DNA of 64,000 nt from Streptomyces polyasparticus (GTDB lineage: Bacteria > Actinomycetota > Actinomycetes > Streptomycetales > Streptomycetaceae), in the NCBI RefSeq assembly GCF_014493765.1, contig NZ_JACTVJ010000031.1, forward strand, positions 37,871 through 101,870, given 5' to 3'. The stretch's first letter is position 1, and every line of letters starts with the position of its first letter. The notes under the pieces are model-generated. The model was not told the origin of the DNA, did no database searches, and worked only from the letters and a program-made list of their open reading frames with translations. A program made the position numbers and the translations under genes. Shown here piece by piece: positions 20,207 through 28,805 of this stretch.

Positions 20207-21775
20207 ATGGCAGAGCCGCGGCCCGTCCTGCAGATGACGGGCGTAGTGAAGGAATTTCCGGGGGTACGGGCTCTGTCGGGCGTCGACTTCCGGCTCTTCC
20301 CGGGCGAGATACACGCCCTGATCGGGGAGAACGGTGCGGGCAAGTCCACGCTGATCAAGGTGCTCACGGGGGTCCACTCGCTGGACGGCGGCACCATCAC
20401 GCTCGACGGCGAGTCCGTGGAGTTCACCAGCCCGCTGCAGGCGCAGCAGGCCGGGATCAGCACGGTCTACCAGGAGGTGAACCTCTGCCCGAACCTGTCG
20501 GTGGCGGAGAACATCTTCATCGGCCGCGAGCCCACCCGCGGCGGCCGCATCCAGTGGAAGCGGATGCGCAAGGAGGCGGCGGAGCTGGTCGACCGGCTCG
20601 GGCTCGACATCGACGTGGCCGCGCCGCTGTCCTCGTATCCGCTGGCCGTGCAGCAACTCGTGGCGATCGTACGGTCGGTGGGCACCGGCGACCGTGAGAC
20701 GCCGGGCTCCGGGGCGGGCCAGGCCCCGGGGTCCGGTACGGCCACCAAGGTGCTCGTCCTGGACGAGCCCACCTCCAGCCTCGACCGCGACGAGGTGCTC
20801 GAACTCTTCCGGCTCATGCGGCAGTTGAGGGACGACGGAGTGGCGATCCTCTTCGTCTCGCACTTCCTCGACCAGATCTACGAGATCTGCGACCGCATGA
20901 CCGTCCTGCGCAACGGCACCCTGGTCGGCGAGCACCTGGTCCGCGACCTCGACCAGGTCGGCCTGATCGAGCTGATGATCGGCAAGGCGCTCGACCAGCT
21001 GGAGGAGCTGCACGAGCACCAGCTGCACTCGGACGTGGGCGAGACCCTGGTCAAGGCCGAGGGGCTCGGGCGCAGCGGCAAGATCTCCCCGTTCGACCTG
21101 GAGATCAAGAAGGGCGAAGTCCTGGGCCTGGCAGGCCTGTTGGGCTCCGGACGCACCGAGCTGGCCCGGCTGCTCTTCGGTGCCGACCACCCCGACACCG
21201 GCAAGGTGACCATCGGCGGCAAACAGGTCTCGATGAGCGCGCCGAACGACGCGATCGGCGCGGGCGTCGCGTTCTGCTCGGAGAACCGCAGGACCGAGGG
21301 CCTCGTCCCCGATCTGACGGTGCGCGAGAACATCATCCTCGCGCTCCAGGCGGCCCGCGGCTGGACCCGCCCCATCCCCGCCTCCCAGCGCGATGAACTC
21401 GTCGCCAAGTACATCAAGGCGCTCGACATCCGCCCGGCCAACCCCGAGGCCCGCGTCGGCCAGCTCAGCGGCGGCAACCAGCAGAAGGTGCTGCTCGCCC
21501 GCTGGCTGATCACCAGCCCGCAGCTCCTGATCCTCGACGAGCCCACCCGCGGCATCGACATCGGCGCCAAGACGGAGATCCAGAGACTGGTGGTCTCCCT
21601 CTCCGAGGACGGCATGTCCGTCCTCTACATCGCGGCCGAGCTGGAAGAGGTGCTCCGGCTCAGCCACACCATCGGGGTGCTGCGCGACCGCAAGCTCGTG
21701 GCGCGCCTGGCCAACGGCCCGGAGATCACCACGAGCCGGATCCTCGAGACCATCGCGAGCGGAGAACACCAGTGA
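20207..21775 (+). CDS. ytfR: YtfR-like sugar ABC transporter ATP-binding protein (two cassettes)
   Basis: A 522-residue ATPase with two ABC cassettes, as in ribose and galactofuranose importers. The first carries Walker A GENGAGKST and the atypical signature YPLAVQQLVAIVRS. The second lacks a classic Walker A (GLLGSGRTEL), which is normal for this subfamily, but has LSGGNQQKVLLARWL and DEPTRGID. A Gly/Ser/Pro insert of about 20 residues sits just before the first Walker B (KVLVLDEPTSSLD) and looks like a local expansion. The ATG at 20207 follows AAGGAGC, and the stop overlaps the next start. Confidence 0.92.
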   Translation: MAEPRPVLQMTGVVKEFPGVRALSGVDFRLFPGEIHALIGENGAGKSTLIKVLTGVHSLDGGTITLDGESVEFTSPLQAQQAGISTVYQEVNLCPNLSVAENIFIGREPTRGGRIQWKRMRKEAAELVDRLGLDIDVAAPLSSYPLAVQQLVAIVRSVGTGDRETPGSGAGQAPGSGTATKVLVLDEPTSSLDRDEVLELFRLMRQLRDDGVAILFVSHFLDQIYEICDRMTVLRNGTLVGEHLVRDLDQVGLIELMIGKALDQLEELHEHQLHSDVGETLVKAEGLGRSGKISPFDLEIKKGEVLGLAGLLGSGRTELARLLFGADHPDTGKVTIGGKQVSMSAPNDAIGAGVAFCSENRRTEGLVPDLTVRENIILALQAARGWTRPIPASQRDELVAKYIKALDIRPANPEARVGQLSGGNQQKVLLARWLITSPQLLILDEPTRGIDIGAKTEIQRLVVSLSEDGMSVLYIAAELEEVLRLSHTIGVLRDRKLVARLANGPEITTSRILETIASGEHQ

Positions 21776-22857
21776 CCACCACGTCCCGCCTGCGAGCGCT
21801 GACGCGGCACCATCTCTTCTGGCCGGTGGCGGTCCTGATCGGCCTGCTGCTCGTCAACGTCCCCTTCACGCCCGACTTCTTCTCGGTCAAGATGACGGAC
21901 GGCCACCTGTACGGCAGTCTCGTCTCGATCGTCCTGTTCGGCTCGCCGCTCATCCTCGTGGCGGTCGGCATGACCCTCGTCATCGCCACCGGCGGCATCG
22001 ACCTCTCCGTCGGCGCGGTCGTCGCCATCACCGGCGCCCTGACCTGTTCGTACATCAGCGACCAGGCCGACCAGAGCGCGCTGTCCGCGGTGTTCCTCGC
22101 CATGGGCATCGGGCTCGTGGCAGCCGTCGTCTGCGGTCTGTGGAACGGCTTCCTCGTCGCCCGGATGGGCATCCAGCCCATCATCGCGACCCTGATCATC
22201 ATGGTCGCGGGCCGCGGTGTCGCCCAGCTGATCACCGACGGCCAGATCATCACCATCAACAGCGAGCCGTACAAGCTGATCGGCGGCGGCTACTGGCTGA
22301 CCCTGCCGTTCTCCATCTTCGTGGTGGCCGTGGTCGTCGCCGCCACCATGCTGCTCACCCGCCGCACCGCGCTCGGACTGCTCGTCGAGTCGGTCGGCGG
22401 CAATGCCGAGGCCAGCCGGCTCGTCGGCATCAGGTCCGCCCGTATCAAGATCATGGTGTACGTGTTCTGCGCGCTGTGCGCCGGTATCGCGGGGCTCATG
22501 ATCAGCTCCAACACCTCGGCCGCGGACGGCAACAACGCCGGTCTGTGGATCGAACTCGACGCGATCCTCGCCGTGGTGATCGGCGGCACCGCGCTGACCG
22601 GCGGCCGGTTCTCCATCGGCGGCACGGTGCTCGGCGCCCTCGTCATCCAGACCCTGACCACCACGATCTACACGATCGGCGTGCCCACCCAGACCAACCT
22701 GGTCTTCAAGGCCGCCGTCGTCATCGCCGTATGCCTGCTGCAGTCCCCGAAGTTCCGGGAGAAGGTCTTCGGCAGGAAAACCCGCCGCAAGGTCACCGTC
22801 CCCGCCCAGCCCGTGGCGCCGGTCGAGCCCGCGCCGAAGACGGAGGTGTCCCGATGA
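21772..22857 (+). CDS. ytfT: YtfT-like sugar ABC transporter permease
   Basis: A hydrophobic protein of 361 residues with the BPD_transp_2 fold. The hallmark TLVIATGGIDLSVGAVVAITGA lies in the first half and DAILAVVIGGTALTGG in the second, with about eight to ten membrane helices. It starts with GTG at 21772, overlapping the ATPase stop by four bases, so it is translationally coupled. The C-terminal 30 residues are Lys/Arg/Pro-rich and cytoplasmic. It pairs with the second permease to form the channel. Confidence 0.92.
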   Translation: MTTTSRLRALTRHHLFWPVAVLIGLLLVNVPFTPDFFSVKMTDGHLYGSLVSIVLFGSPLILVAVGMTLVIATGGIDLSVGAVVAITGALTCSYISDQADQSALSAVFLAMGIGLVAAVVCGLWNGFLVARMGIQPIIATLIIMVAGRGVAQLITDGQIITINSEPYKLIGGGYWLTLPFSIFVVAVVVAATMLLTRRTALGLLVESVGGNAEASRLVGIRSARIKIMVYVFCALCAGIAGLMISSNTSAADGNNAGLWIELDAILAVVIGGTALTGGRFSIGGTVLGALVIQTLTTTIYTIGVPTQTNLVFKAAVVIAVCLLQSPKFREKVFGRKTRRKVTVPAQPVAPVEPAPKTEVSR

Positions 22858-23876
22858 CGGCGACCGCCCAGAAGCCCAAGGCCGCCGCGAACGGCACCGC
22901 ATCGCGCACCACCCGCCTGCTCGCCGACCCCCGGCTGCCGGTCCTCGTCACGGCCGCTCTGTTCCTCGCCATGTACGGGGGCGGCCTCAGCCGCTACACC
23001 AACTACGGGTTCGGCGAACCCCAGGTGTTCCTCAACCTGTTCATCGACAACGGCTACCTCCTGGTCGCCGCCATCGGCGCCACCTTCGTCATCCTGTCCG
23101 GCGGCATCGACCTGTCCGTGGGCTCGGTGATCGGCTTCACCACGATGTTCACGGCCTGGCTGGTGGAACGGCAGGGTCTGCCGCTGGTCCTGGTGGTCCC
23201 CATCGCACTCGGCGTGGGCGCGTTCGGCGGCTTCCTGATGGGCTATGTGATCCACAACTTCGAGATCCAGCCCTTCATCGTCACCCTCGCCGGACTCTTC
23301 CTCTTCCGCGGCCTGTGCCTGGTCATCAGCAAGGAGTCCATCTCCGTCAGCGACCCCTCGGTGGACACCCTGGCCCAGACCCGGGTGCCGCTCGGGCTCG
23401 GCGAGTTGTCGATCGGCGCCCTGGTGGCGCTCGCCGTACTCGCCGTCGCGTACTACGTCCTGCACCACACCCGCTTCGGACGCCGCGTGTACGCGATCGG
23501 CGGCAACGAGCAGTCCGCCCTGCTCATGGGCCTCCCGATGGGCGGCACGAAGATCGCCGTCTATACGGTGAGCGGCTTCTGCTCGGCCCTGGCGGGCCTG
23601 CTCTTCATGCTCTACATCCAGTCCGGGGACCCGCTGCACGCCGTCGGCATGGAGCTCGACGCCATCGCCGCGGTGGTCATCGGCGGCACCCTCCTGACCG
23701 GCGGCTCGGGCTATGTCGTCGGCACCCTCTTCGGCGTCCTGGTCCTCGGCCTGATCAAGAGCCTGATCACCTTCGAGGGCACGCTCAGCTCGTGGTGGAC
23801 GAAGATCGCGACGGGTGTGCTCCTGTGCGCGTTCATCCTGATCCAGCGGACGATGACGGGGCGCAAGAAGACCTAG
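22854..23876 (+). CDS. yjfF: YjfF-like sugar ABC transporter permease
   Basis: The second permease of the operon (340 residues), with FVILSGGIDLSVGSVIGF and DAIAAVVIGGTLLTGG and roughly eight to ten membrane helices. ATG 22854 overlaps the stop of the preceding permease (ATGA), which fixes the start. The gene ends the operon and is followed at once by two strong hairpins. The heterodimeric permease, dual ATPase and YtfQ-like receptor together form a complete CUT2-type importer. Confidence 0.92.
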   Translation: MTATAQKPKAAANGTASRTTRLLADPRLPVLVTAALFLAMYGGGLSRYTNYGFGEPQVFLNLFIDNGYLLVAAIGATFVILSGGIDLSVGSVIGFTTMFTAWLVERQGLPLVLVVPIALGVGAFGGFLMGYVIHNFEIQPFIVTLAGLFLFRGLCLVISKESISVSDPSVDTLAQTRVPLGLGELSIGALVALAVLAVAYYVLHHTRFGRRVYAIGGNEQSALLMGLPMGGTKIAVYTVSGFCSALAGLLFMLYIQSGDPLHAVGMELDAIAAVVIGGTLLTGGSGYVVGTLFGVLVLGLIKSLITFEGTLSSWWTKIATGVLLCAFILIQRTMTGRKKT

Positions 23877-23880
23877 CGGA

Positions 23881-23966
23881 TCAGGCCTCGTACGAGGCCT
23901 GACGGATCCTGCCGTGTACGAGGAGGGGAGAGGGGTGTCCCGGTTGCCGGGACACCCCTCGTACAC
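23881..23966 (+). terminator. double hairpin terminator of the sugar ABC operon
   Basis: A perfect 22-base palindrome (arms TCAGGCCTCGT/ACGAGGCCTGA) at 23881-23902 is followed by a larger stem. Outer arms GTGTACGAGG (23914) and CCTCGTACAC (23957) enclose GGGGTGTCCCGG/CCGGGACACCCC around TTG (23932-23958). Confidence 0.85.
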
Positions 23967-24069
23967 GTGCGGCGGAAAAACTTCCCGCGGCGATGTCGAG
24001 ATCCCGCGCCCGGCTCCGTCCCCGGTGCGAACGCGACCACAATGGGTCGTACCGGTGAGGAGAGACACC

Positions 24070-24477
24070 ATGGCCAAGTACCTGCTTCTCAAGCACTACC
24101 GCGGCGCCCCGGCAGCGGTGAACGACGTACCGATGGACCAGTGGACGCCCGAGGAGATCTCGGCGCACCTGCAGTTCATGACCGATTTCGCGGCCCGTCT
24201 GGAGAAGACCGGCGAGTTCGTCGACGGTCAGGCGCTCGCCGAGGAGGGGACCTGGGTCCGGTACGACGGCGAGGGCCGGCCGCCCGTCACCGACGGCCCG
24301 TTCGCCGAGACCAAGGACCTCATCGCGGGCTGGATGGTGATCGACGTGGACAGCTACGAGCGCGCCGTGGAGCTGGCCGGAGAGCTGTCGGCCGCCCCGG
24401 GCGCGGGCGGGAAGCCGATCCACGAGTGGCTGGAGCTGCGCCCGTTCTACGGCGTGCGGCCGACCATTACGGAGTGA
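24070..24477 (+). CDS. YCII-related DGPF-domain protein
   Basis: A 135-residue soluble protein of the YciI-like/DGPF family: MAKYLLLKHYRG at the start and PVTDGPFAETKDLIAGWMVIDV with the diagnostic DGPF motif. Small ferredoxin-like proteins of this type are typically encoded beside ECF42 sigma factors, as here. Their biochemical role is unknown, although binding or conversion of a small molecule is often assumed. ATG 24070 has GAGGAGA upstream. The sigma gene follows within about 50 bases on the same strand. Confidence 0.9.
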   Translation: MAKYLLLKHYRGAPAAVNDVPMDQWTPEEISAHLQFMTDFAARLEKTGEFVDGQALAEEGTWVRYDGEGRPPVTDGPFAETKDLIAGWMVIDVDSYERAVELAGELSAAPGAGGKPIHEWLELRPFYGVRPTITE

Positions 24478-24526
24478 GCGCGTGCCGTCAGGGAGTGAGC
24501 GAGCTCCTTCCCGGAGTGAGCGTGCG

Positions 24527-25762
24527 GTGGACGAACTGCTCCTGAGGGACCTCACCCCGGGTGTGCTCGCCGTCCTCGTCCGCCGAGGAGCCGATTTCGC
24601 GGCGGCCGAGGACGCCGTGCAGGACGCGCTCGTCGAGGCCGTCCGGGTGTGGCCGGCCGACCCTCCGCGCGACGCGAAGGGCTGGCTGGTCACCGTGGCC
24701 TGGCGCAAGTTCCTCGACGCGACCCGGGCGGACGCGGCACGGCGCCGGCGCGAGGACCGCGTCGAGGAGGAGCCGGCGCCCGGGCCCGCGCCCGCGGTGG
24801 ACGACACCCTCCAGCTCTACTTCCTGTGCGCGCACCCGTCCCTGACGCCTTCGTCCGCGGTCGCGCTCACGCTGCGCGCGGTCGGCGGGCTCACCACGCG
24901 CCAGATCGCCGAGGCCTATCTCGTGCCCGAGGCGACCATGGCCCAGGGGGTACCTCCCACGCCCTTAAGGCAGTGGGGGAGCATCAGCCGGGCCAAACGC
25001 ACCGTCTCCGGCGTCCGCTTCGAGCAGCCCGGCGATGTCTCCACCGTCCTGCGCGTCCTCTACCTCGTCTTCAACGAGGGCTACTCCGGCGACGTCGACC
25101 TCGCGGCCGAAGCGATCCGCCTCACCCGCCAACTCGCCACCGTGATCGACCATCCCGAGGTCGCGGGCCTGTTCGCCCTGATGCTGCTCCACCACGCGCG
25201 CCGCGCCGCCCGTACGGCACCCGACGGCGGCCTCGTACCGCTGGCAGAACAGGACCGGGGCCGCTGGGACACCCGTCTGATCGCCGAGGGCGTGGCCATC
25301 CTGCAGGCGGCGCTGGCCCGCGACCGTCTTGGCGAGTTCCAGGCGCAGGCAGCGATCGCCGCCCTGCACGCGGACGCGCCCGCCGCCGAGGAGACGGACT
25401 GGGTGCAGATCGTGGAGTGGTACGACGAGCTCGTCCGCCTCACCGACAACCCCGTCGTCCGCCTCAACCGGGCCGTCGCCCTCGGCGAGGCCGACGGCCC
25501 GCAGGCGGGCCTCGCCGCCCTCGCCACCGTGGACCCCACCCTGCCCCGCCACACGGCGGCGACGGCCTACCTCCACGAACGCGCGGGCGACCCGACGACG
25601 GCGGCCCGCCTGTACACGGAGGCCGCAGCCAAGGCGTCCAACCTGGCGGAACGCACTCATCTGACGCGGCAGGCGGCGCGGTTGAATGCGGGCGGCGGGG
25701 GGTCGCGTGCGCGGGGCGCGGGGGGTGCGGGGCCGCGCACGCGGGACGCGGCACCGGACTGA
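24527..25762 (+). CDS. ECF42-type RNA polymerase sigma factor, interrupted by a mini-repeat
   Basis: The N-terminal region has sigma-2 features (GADFAAAEDAVQDALVEAV, WPADPPRDAKGWLVTVAWRKFLD). Sigma-4 follows (LTTRQIAEAYLVPEATMAQ), then a long TPR-like C-terminal domain (VLYLVFNEGY, WVQIVEWYDELVRL, NPVVRLNRAVAL) that defines ECF42. Between ATMAQ and ISRAKR about 12 extra residues (GVPPTPLRQWGS) are inserted, in the middle of the DNA-recognition helix. The extra DNA is palindromic and brings in a TTA codon (24965-24967). I prefer the GTG at 24527 because family members begin VDELL-like; GTG 24482 is in frame. The protein may be inactive or retuned. Confidence 0.85.
   Translation: MDELLLRDLTPGVLAVLVRRGADFAAAEDAVQDALVEAVRVWPADPPRDAKGWLVTVAWRKFLDATRADAARRRREDRVEEEPAPGPAPAVDDTLQLYFLCAHPSLTPSSAVALTLRAVGGLTTRQIAEAYLVPEATMAQGVPPTPLRQWGSISRAKRTVSGVRFEQPGDVSTVLRVLYLVFNEGYSGDVDLAAEAIRLTRQLATVIDHPEVAGLFALMLLHHARRAARTAPDGGLVPLAEQDRGRWDTRLIAEGVAILQAALARDRLGEFQAQAAIAALHADAPAAEETDWVQIVEWYDELVRLTDNPVVRLNRAVALGEADGPQAGLAALATVDPTLPRHTAATAYLHERAGDPTTAARLYTEAAAKASNLAERTHLTRQAARLNAGGGGSRARGAGGAGPRTRDAAPD
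24946..24981. repeat. palindromic mini-repeat inserted in frame in the ECF42 gene
   Basis: The segment has outer arms CTCCCAC and GTGGGGGAG and an inner near-palindrome around CCTTAAGG, after GGGGGTAC. Similar GGTACCTCCC-type palindromes are scattered through Streptomyces genomes (from memory). It replaces one residue of the sigma-4 helix with about 12 and keeps the frame. Confidence 0.7.
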
Positions 25763-25804
25763 CCGCGCCGGTGCGGGCGCAGCGCCTTGGCTAGGGTCGC
25801 CGCC

Positions 25805-26464
25805 ATGGCCGATCTCTCGTATCTCACCGCGGTCCGCGACTCGTACGACACCGTCGCCGCAAGCTACTTCGAGCAGGTCAAGCCCCCGCAGGAGCTGGAC
25901 CCGCTGACGCGGGGGATGCTGAACGTCTTCGCGGAGACGGTGCGGACCGACGGCCTCGGACCCGTCGCCGACGTGGGATGCGGGCCCGGCAAGGTGACCG
26001 CGTACCTCGCCGAACGCCGGGTGCCTGCCTTCGGTATCGACCTCTCGCCGGCGATGGTCGCGCTGGCCCGGAGTGCCTACCCCGAGCTTCGCTTCGATGT
26101 CGGCTCCATGACGTCGCTGCCCCTCGCGGACGGCGAACTCGGCGGCATCCTCGCGTTCTACTCCACCCACCACACGCCACCGGAGCTGCTGCCGACGGTG
26201 TTCGCGGAGTTCCACCGCACCCTCGCCCCCGGCGCCTGCCTGATGCTGTCCGGCCATGTGGGGACCGGCCAACACCTGCGCCCCACACAGGCGTACGGCG
26301 GCCATCCGGTCTCCTGGGAGTCCTACCTGCTGCCGCCGGAGCAGCTCGCCGGGCTGCTGCGGCAGGCGGGCCTCGTCCTCACCGCACGTCTGGTGGAAGA
26401 ACCGGCCGAAGGGTCCGAGCGGACCTACGCCACCTTCCTCGCGCGCAAGCCCCAACAGCGTTGA
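25805..26464 (+). CDS. class I SAM-dependent methyltransferase
   Basis: A 219-residue Rossmann methyltransferase. Motif I is [14 protein letters not shown] (about residues 55-68), with [13 protein letters not shown] as the acidic-loop strand and [20 protein letters not shown] as motif III, matching the Methyltransf_11/25 group. ATG 25805 begins [10 protein letters not shown] 25787 upstream lacks support. It lies 40 bases after the sigma gene on the same strand and ends 13 bases from the convergent MFS gene. The substrate is unknown; a small molecule is likely. Confidence 0.88.
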   Translation: MADLSYLTAVRDSYDTVAASYFEQVKPPQELDPLTRGMLNVFAETVRTDGLGPVADVGCGPGKVTAYLAERRVPAFGIDLSPAMVALARSAYPELRFDVGSMTSLPLADGELGGILAFYSTHHTPPELLPTVFAEFHRTLAPGACLMLSGHVGTGQHLRPTQAYGGHPVSWESYLLPPEQLAGLLRQAGLVLTARLVEEPAEGSERTYATFLARKPQQR

Positions 26465-26477
26465 GACCGATTGCCTT

Positions 26478-27779
26478 TCAGGTGCGCGGGCCGGTGCGTA
26501 CGGCTTCGTCCTGAGGGTGTGCCGCGTCCGGGACGCGGCGTCCTGCAGCGCGCATCCACGCGGGATGGAGCGCCGCGAGCGTCAGGCACGCACAGCACAT
26601 CGTGCTCCACAGCCCGAACGTGCCGGTGTGCGCGATCAGTTGTGTCCCGGCGAGCGGGGCGGCGATCGCCCCGATGCCCCAGCTCGTTCCGTAGACCGCC
26701 AAGTACCGGCCCTTGCCCCCGGCGGGAGCGAGAGCCGCGACGAAGGCGTACGCGCGGCCGACCAGGAGCAGATCGCCCAGACTCCATACGACGGTGGCCG
26801 CGAGGTAGCCGGCCAGGCTGCCGGCACACGCGTATCCGGCGAGCCCCAGGGCCATCAGGAGATAGCCGCAGAGGAACGCGGACGGGGTGGGGAGCGTGGC
26901 GAGCCGGTCGAGACGCAGCAGCGGCTGGCCGGCGGCGATCGTGAGGGCGGATGCGGTGAACAGCAGCCCGGCGTCGGCCGGTTGCAGTCCGGTGAGCTCC
27001 AGGGACAGCGGCAGCGCGACCATGATCTGGAGGCAGACCACCGCGAAGAGCGTCCCTGCCGCGAGCATCACGAGCAGGGAGCGGTCGCGCCACGGGGCGA
27101 CCGCGGCGGCCGGCCGGGTGTCCGCAGCCGCCGTGCGGTGGTCCGGGGGCAGGACCAGCTGCACGGTCAGGGCGCAGAGCAGGCAGGTGAGCGCGTCGGC
27201 CACGAACAGCCAGCGCAGATCCCAGCGCCCGAGGGCGGACGCCAGCAGGCCCGCGCCCATGCCGGCTGCGGCCAGGGCGGCGTTCAACAGGCTGTAGGCG
27301 CGCACCTGTTCATCGGGCCCCACCGCATCCGCGATCATCGCCTGACTCGGCGGCTCGTAGATCTCGAAGGCCAGCCCCATCAGCACCGCGCAACAGGCCG
27401 CGCTCGCCAGGCTGTCGGACGCGGCGATGCCCAGTTGCGCCAGCGCGCACCCGGCGAGCCCGACCACGATCGTGCGGCGCCGGCCGATGCGGTCGGCCAG
27501 GCGCCCGCCGAGCAGCCGCGAGGGGATCGTCGCGAGCCCGAAGGCGGCGCCGACGTACCCGGCGGCGGCCGGGGCGGCGCCGAAGCCGGTGGTGAGCAGC
27601 ACGGTGAGGAACGGCAGCGAGAACGCACCGAGCCGATTGACCGCCCGCGCCACGACCAGCAGCCGGACCGTGCGTGGCAGCCGTTTCCTGCCTTGCGCTC
27701 TGCCTTGAGCTCTGTCCTGCACGCCGTCCTGCGTGCCGTCCTGCACACCGTCCTGCGTGCCGTCCTGCGCAGAGAACAC
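26478..27779 (-). CDS. MFS transporter
   Basis: About 433 residues and twelve predicted membrane helices. The loop 2-3 motif reads GGRLADRIGRRRTIVV, a canonical MFS motif A, and EIYEPPSQAMIADAV resembles the DHA1 drug exporter group. GTG 27779 preceded by GAGGGGGG is the best start. The first 25 residues are a QDG[T/V] repeat encoded by a 12-bp tandem repeat, unusual for a transporter N-terminus. The gene is divergent from a CGNR zinc-finger gene, which may regulate it. The substrate is unknown. Confidence 0.85.
   Translation of the reverse strand: MFSAQDGTQDGVQDGTQDGVQDRAQGRAQGRKRLPRTVRLLVVARAVNRLGAFSLPFLTVLLTTGFGAAPAAAGYVGAAFGLATIPSRLLGGRLADRIGRRRTIVVGLAGCALAQLGIAASDSLASAACCAVLMGLAFEIYEPPSQAMIADAVGPDEQVRAYSLLNAALAAAGMGAGLLASALGRWDLRWLFVADALTCLLCALTVQLVLPPDHRTAAADTRPAAAVAPWRDRSLLVMLAAGTLFAVVCLQIMVALPLSLELTGLQPADAGLLFTASALTIAAGQPLLRLDRLATLPTPSAFLCGYLLMALGLAGYACAGSLAGYLAATVVWSLGDLLLVGRAYAFVAALAPAGGKGRYLAVYGTSWGIGAIAAPLAGTQLIAHTGTFGLWSTMCCACLTLAALHPAWMRAAGRRVPDAAHPQDEAVRTGPRT
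27713..27772. repeat. 12-bp tandem repeat coding for the MFS N-terminus
   Basis: Five units of GTCCTGCRYRCC on the plus strand (27713, 27725, 27737, 27749 and 27761) encode QDG[T/V] on the minus strand. Because the unit is a multiple of three, copy number can vary without frameshift. Confidence 0.9.
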
Positions 27780-27865
27780 GAACCCCCCTCGGCCGTGACC
27801 GACGAAAGGGCTATCGTCGGTTGCACACGTGGACGCTAGAGGCCCAAGGAGTGACCGGTCAAGTG

Positions 27866-28441
27866 ATGTTCGATGGTCACGTAGCAACGCTGCTCGACGC
27901 AGCCGTCTCCCTCGTGAACGCGCTGACCGACGGCACTCGGCAGGGCCGCCCCTACACCGCGCCGCGCGGAGACCGACTCCCGCAGGCGGTGCACGAGGCG
28001 CTGCCGCTCGCGGCACAGCGCCCCGCCGCGATCGCCCCGGCGCACGCCGCCTACCTCGCGCGCGCGGCACAGGAGATGCGAGCGGTCTTCGAGGCCGTCG
28101 CCGCCGACGACATCGACCGGGCGGCCCACCTGGTGAACGGCCTGCTGGGCACCGCGGGCGCGCGGCCCCAGCTCGACCGCGTCGACGGCGAGCCCTGGCA
28201 GGTCCACTTCCACGGCTTCGAGGACAGCCTCGCCGTGGGCTGGACCGCCGGCTGCGCCACGGCCCTCGCCCTGGCCATCGGCTCCGACCTCGCCGGCCGC
28301 CTCGGCGTCTGCACGGCCCCGCAATGCGACCGCGTCTACGTCGACGCCTCCCGCAACGCGGTCCGCCACTTCTGCTCCCCGGCCTGCCGAAGCCGCGTCA
28401 AGGCGGCGGCTTTCAGGGCGCGGAGGGCGGCCCAGGCCTGA
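27866..28441 (+). CDS. CGNR zinc-finger (ABATE domain) protein
   Basis: A 191-residue protein with an N-terminal helical ABATE domain (HVATLLDAAVSLVNAL opening) and a C-terminal CGNR zinc finger. The ligands are Cys149, Cys154, Cys170 and Cys174 in GVCTAPQCDRVYVDASRN and RHFCSPACRSR, where the fourth canonical residue pattern is partly altered. These proteins are presumed DNA-binding stress-responsive regulators. ATG 27866 is used here; GTG 27863 and GTG 27851 are in frame and AAGGAG lies at 27846. It is divergent from the MFS gene with about 85 bases between them, so control of that exporter is plausible. Confidence 0.85.
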   Translation: MFDGHVATLLDAAVSLVNALTDGTRQGRPYTAPRGDRLPQAVHEALPLAAQRPAAIAPAHAAYLARAAQEMRAVFEAVAADDIDRAAHLVNGLLGTAGARPQLDRVDGEPWQVHFHGFEDSLAVGWTAGCATALALAIGSDLAGRLGVCTAPQCDRVYVDASRNAVRHFCSPACRSRVKAAAFRARRAAQA

Positions 28442-28600
28442 GGCGTCCGGCGACGCGTCGCGGGCCACGCGATCATCGAGGCTGAGGCTGAGGCCGAGGA
28501 CACGGACGCGGTCGACAAGCTCCTCACCGGACACCCGCACCTCGCCAACGGCGGCACGGCCGGGATCTACGAGGTCCTCGACATGACGCCCCCTGCCTGA
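28442..28600 (+). pseudogene. relic of a YciI-like gene C-terminus
   Basis: Directly after the CGNR stop, in the same frame, the DNA translates as GHAIIEAEAEAEDTDAVDKL and then LTGHPHLANGGTAGIYEVLD before TGA at 28598. This looks like the last 45 residues of a small YciI/YCII-related protein (pattern: Ile-Glu-Ala, HPH, Gly-Gly, EVL). No start codon or upstream half is present, so it seems to be a decayed fragment. The GAGGCT repeat within it suggests slippage. Confidence 0.5.
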
Positions 28601-28683
28601 ACAGGGTTGCGGCGCAGCCGGGGCTCGCAGGACACCCGTCCTCCGACCCGGCGGACGGCTCTGCCCGAGGCGGCGTTTGACGA

Positions 28684-28727
28684 AGAAGGGCCAGCACCGG
28701 GGAGCAAGTCCCTGGCCTGGCCCTTCT
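28684..28727 (-). terminator. terminator downstream of tRNA-Arg
   Basis: Eleven-base perfect arms AGAAGGGCCAG (28684-28694) and CTGGCCCTTCT (28717-28727), six bases beyond the 3' end of the tRNA gene on the minus strand. Confidence 0.75.
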
Positions 28728-28732
28728 GTCCG

Positions 28733-28805
28733 TGCCCCCGGCAGGATTCGAACCTGCGACACCAGCTTTAGGAGAGCTGTGCTCTATCCCCTGAGCTACG
28801 GAGGC
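28733..28805 (-). tRNA. tRNA-Arg (anticodon CCU)
   Basis: On the minus strand a 73-base cloverleaf starts GCCTCCG and its acceptor pairs with CGGGGGC (one G-U pair). The D arm contains GCTCAGGGGATAGAGC, the anticodon loop is CTCCTAA with anticodon CCT, and the T loop is GGTTCGAATCC. The discriminator base is A and CCA is not encoded, as usual in actinomycetes. It decodes AGG arginine codons. Confidence 0.95.

Noticed and set aside
23881-23966. Palindromes as a mobile-element end
   Set aside because: Position right after a four-gene operon and stem architecture fit a terminator; no matching second copy is in the window.
28733-28805. tRNA-Arg as an attachment site of an integrated element
   Set aside because: No integrase gene, no duplicated tRNA 3' end and no shift in gene content were seen on either side.
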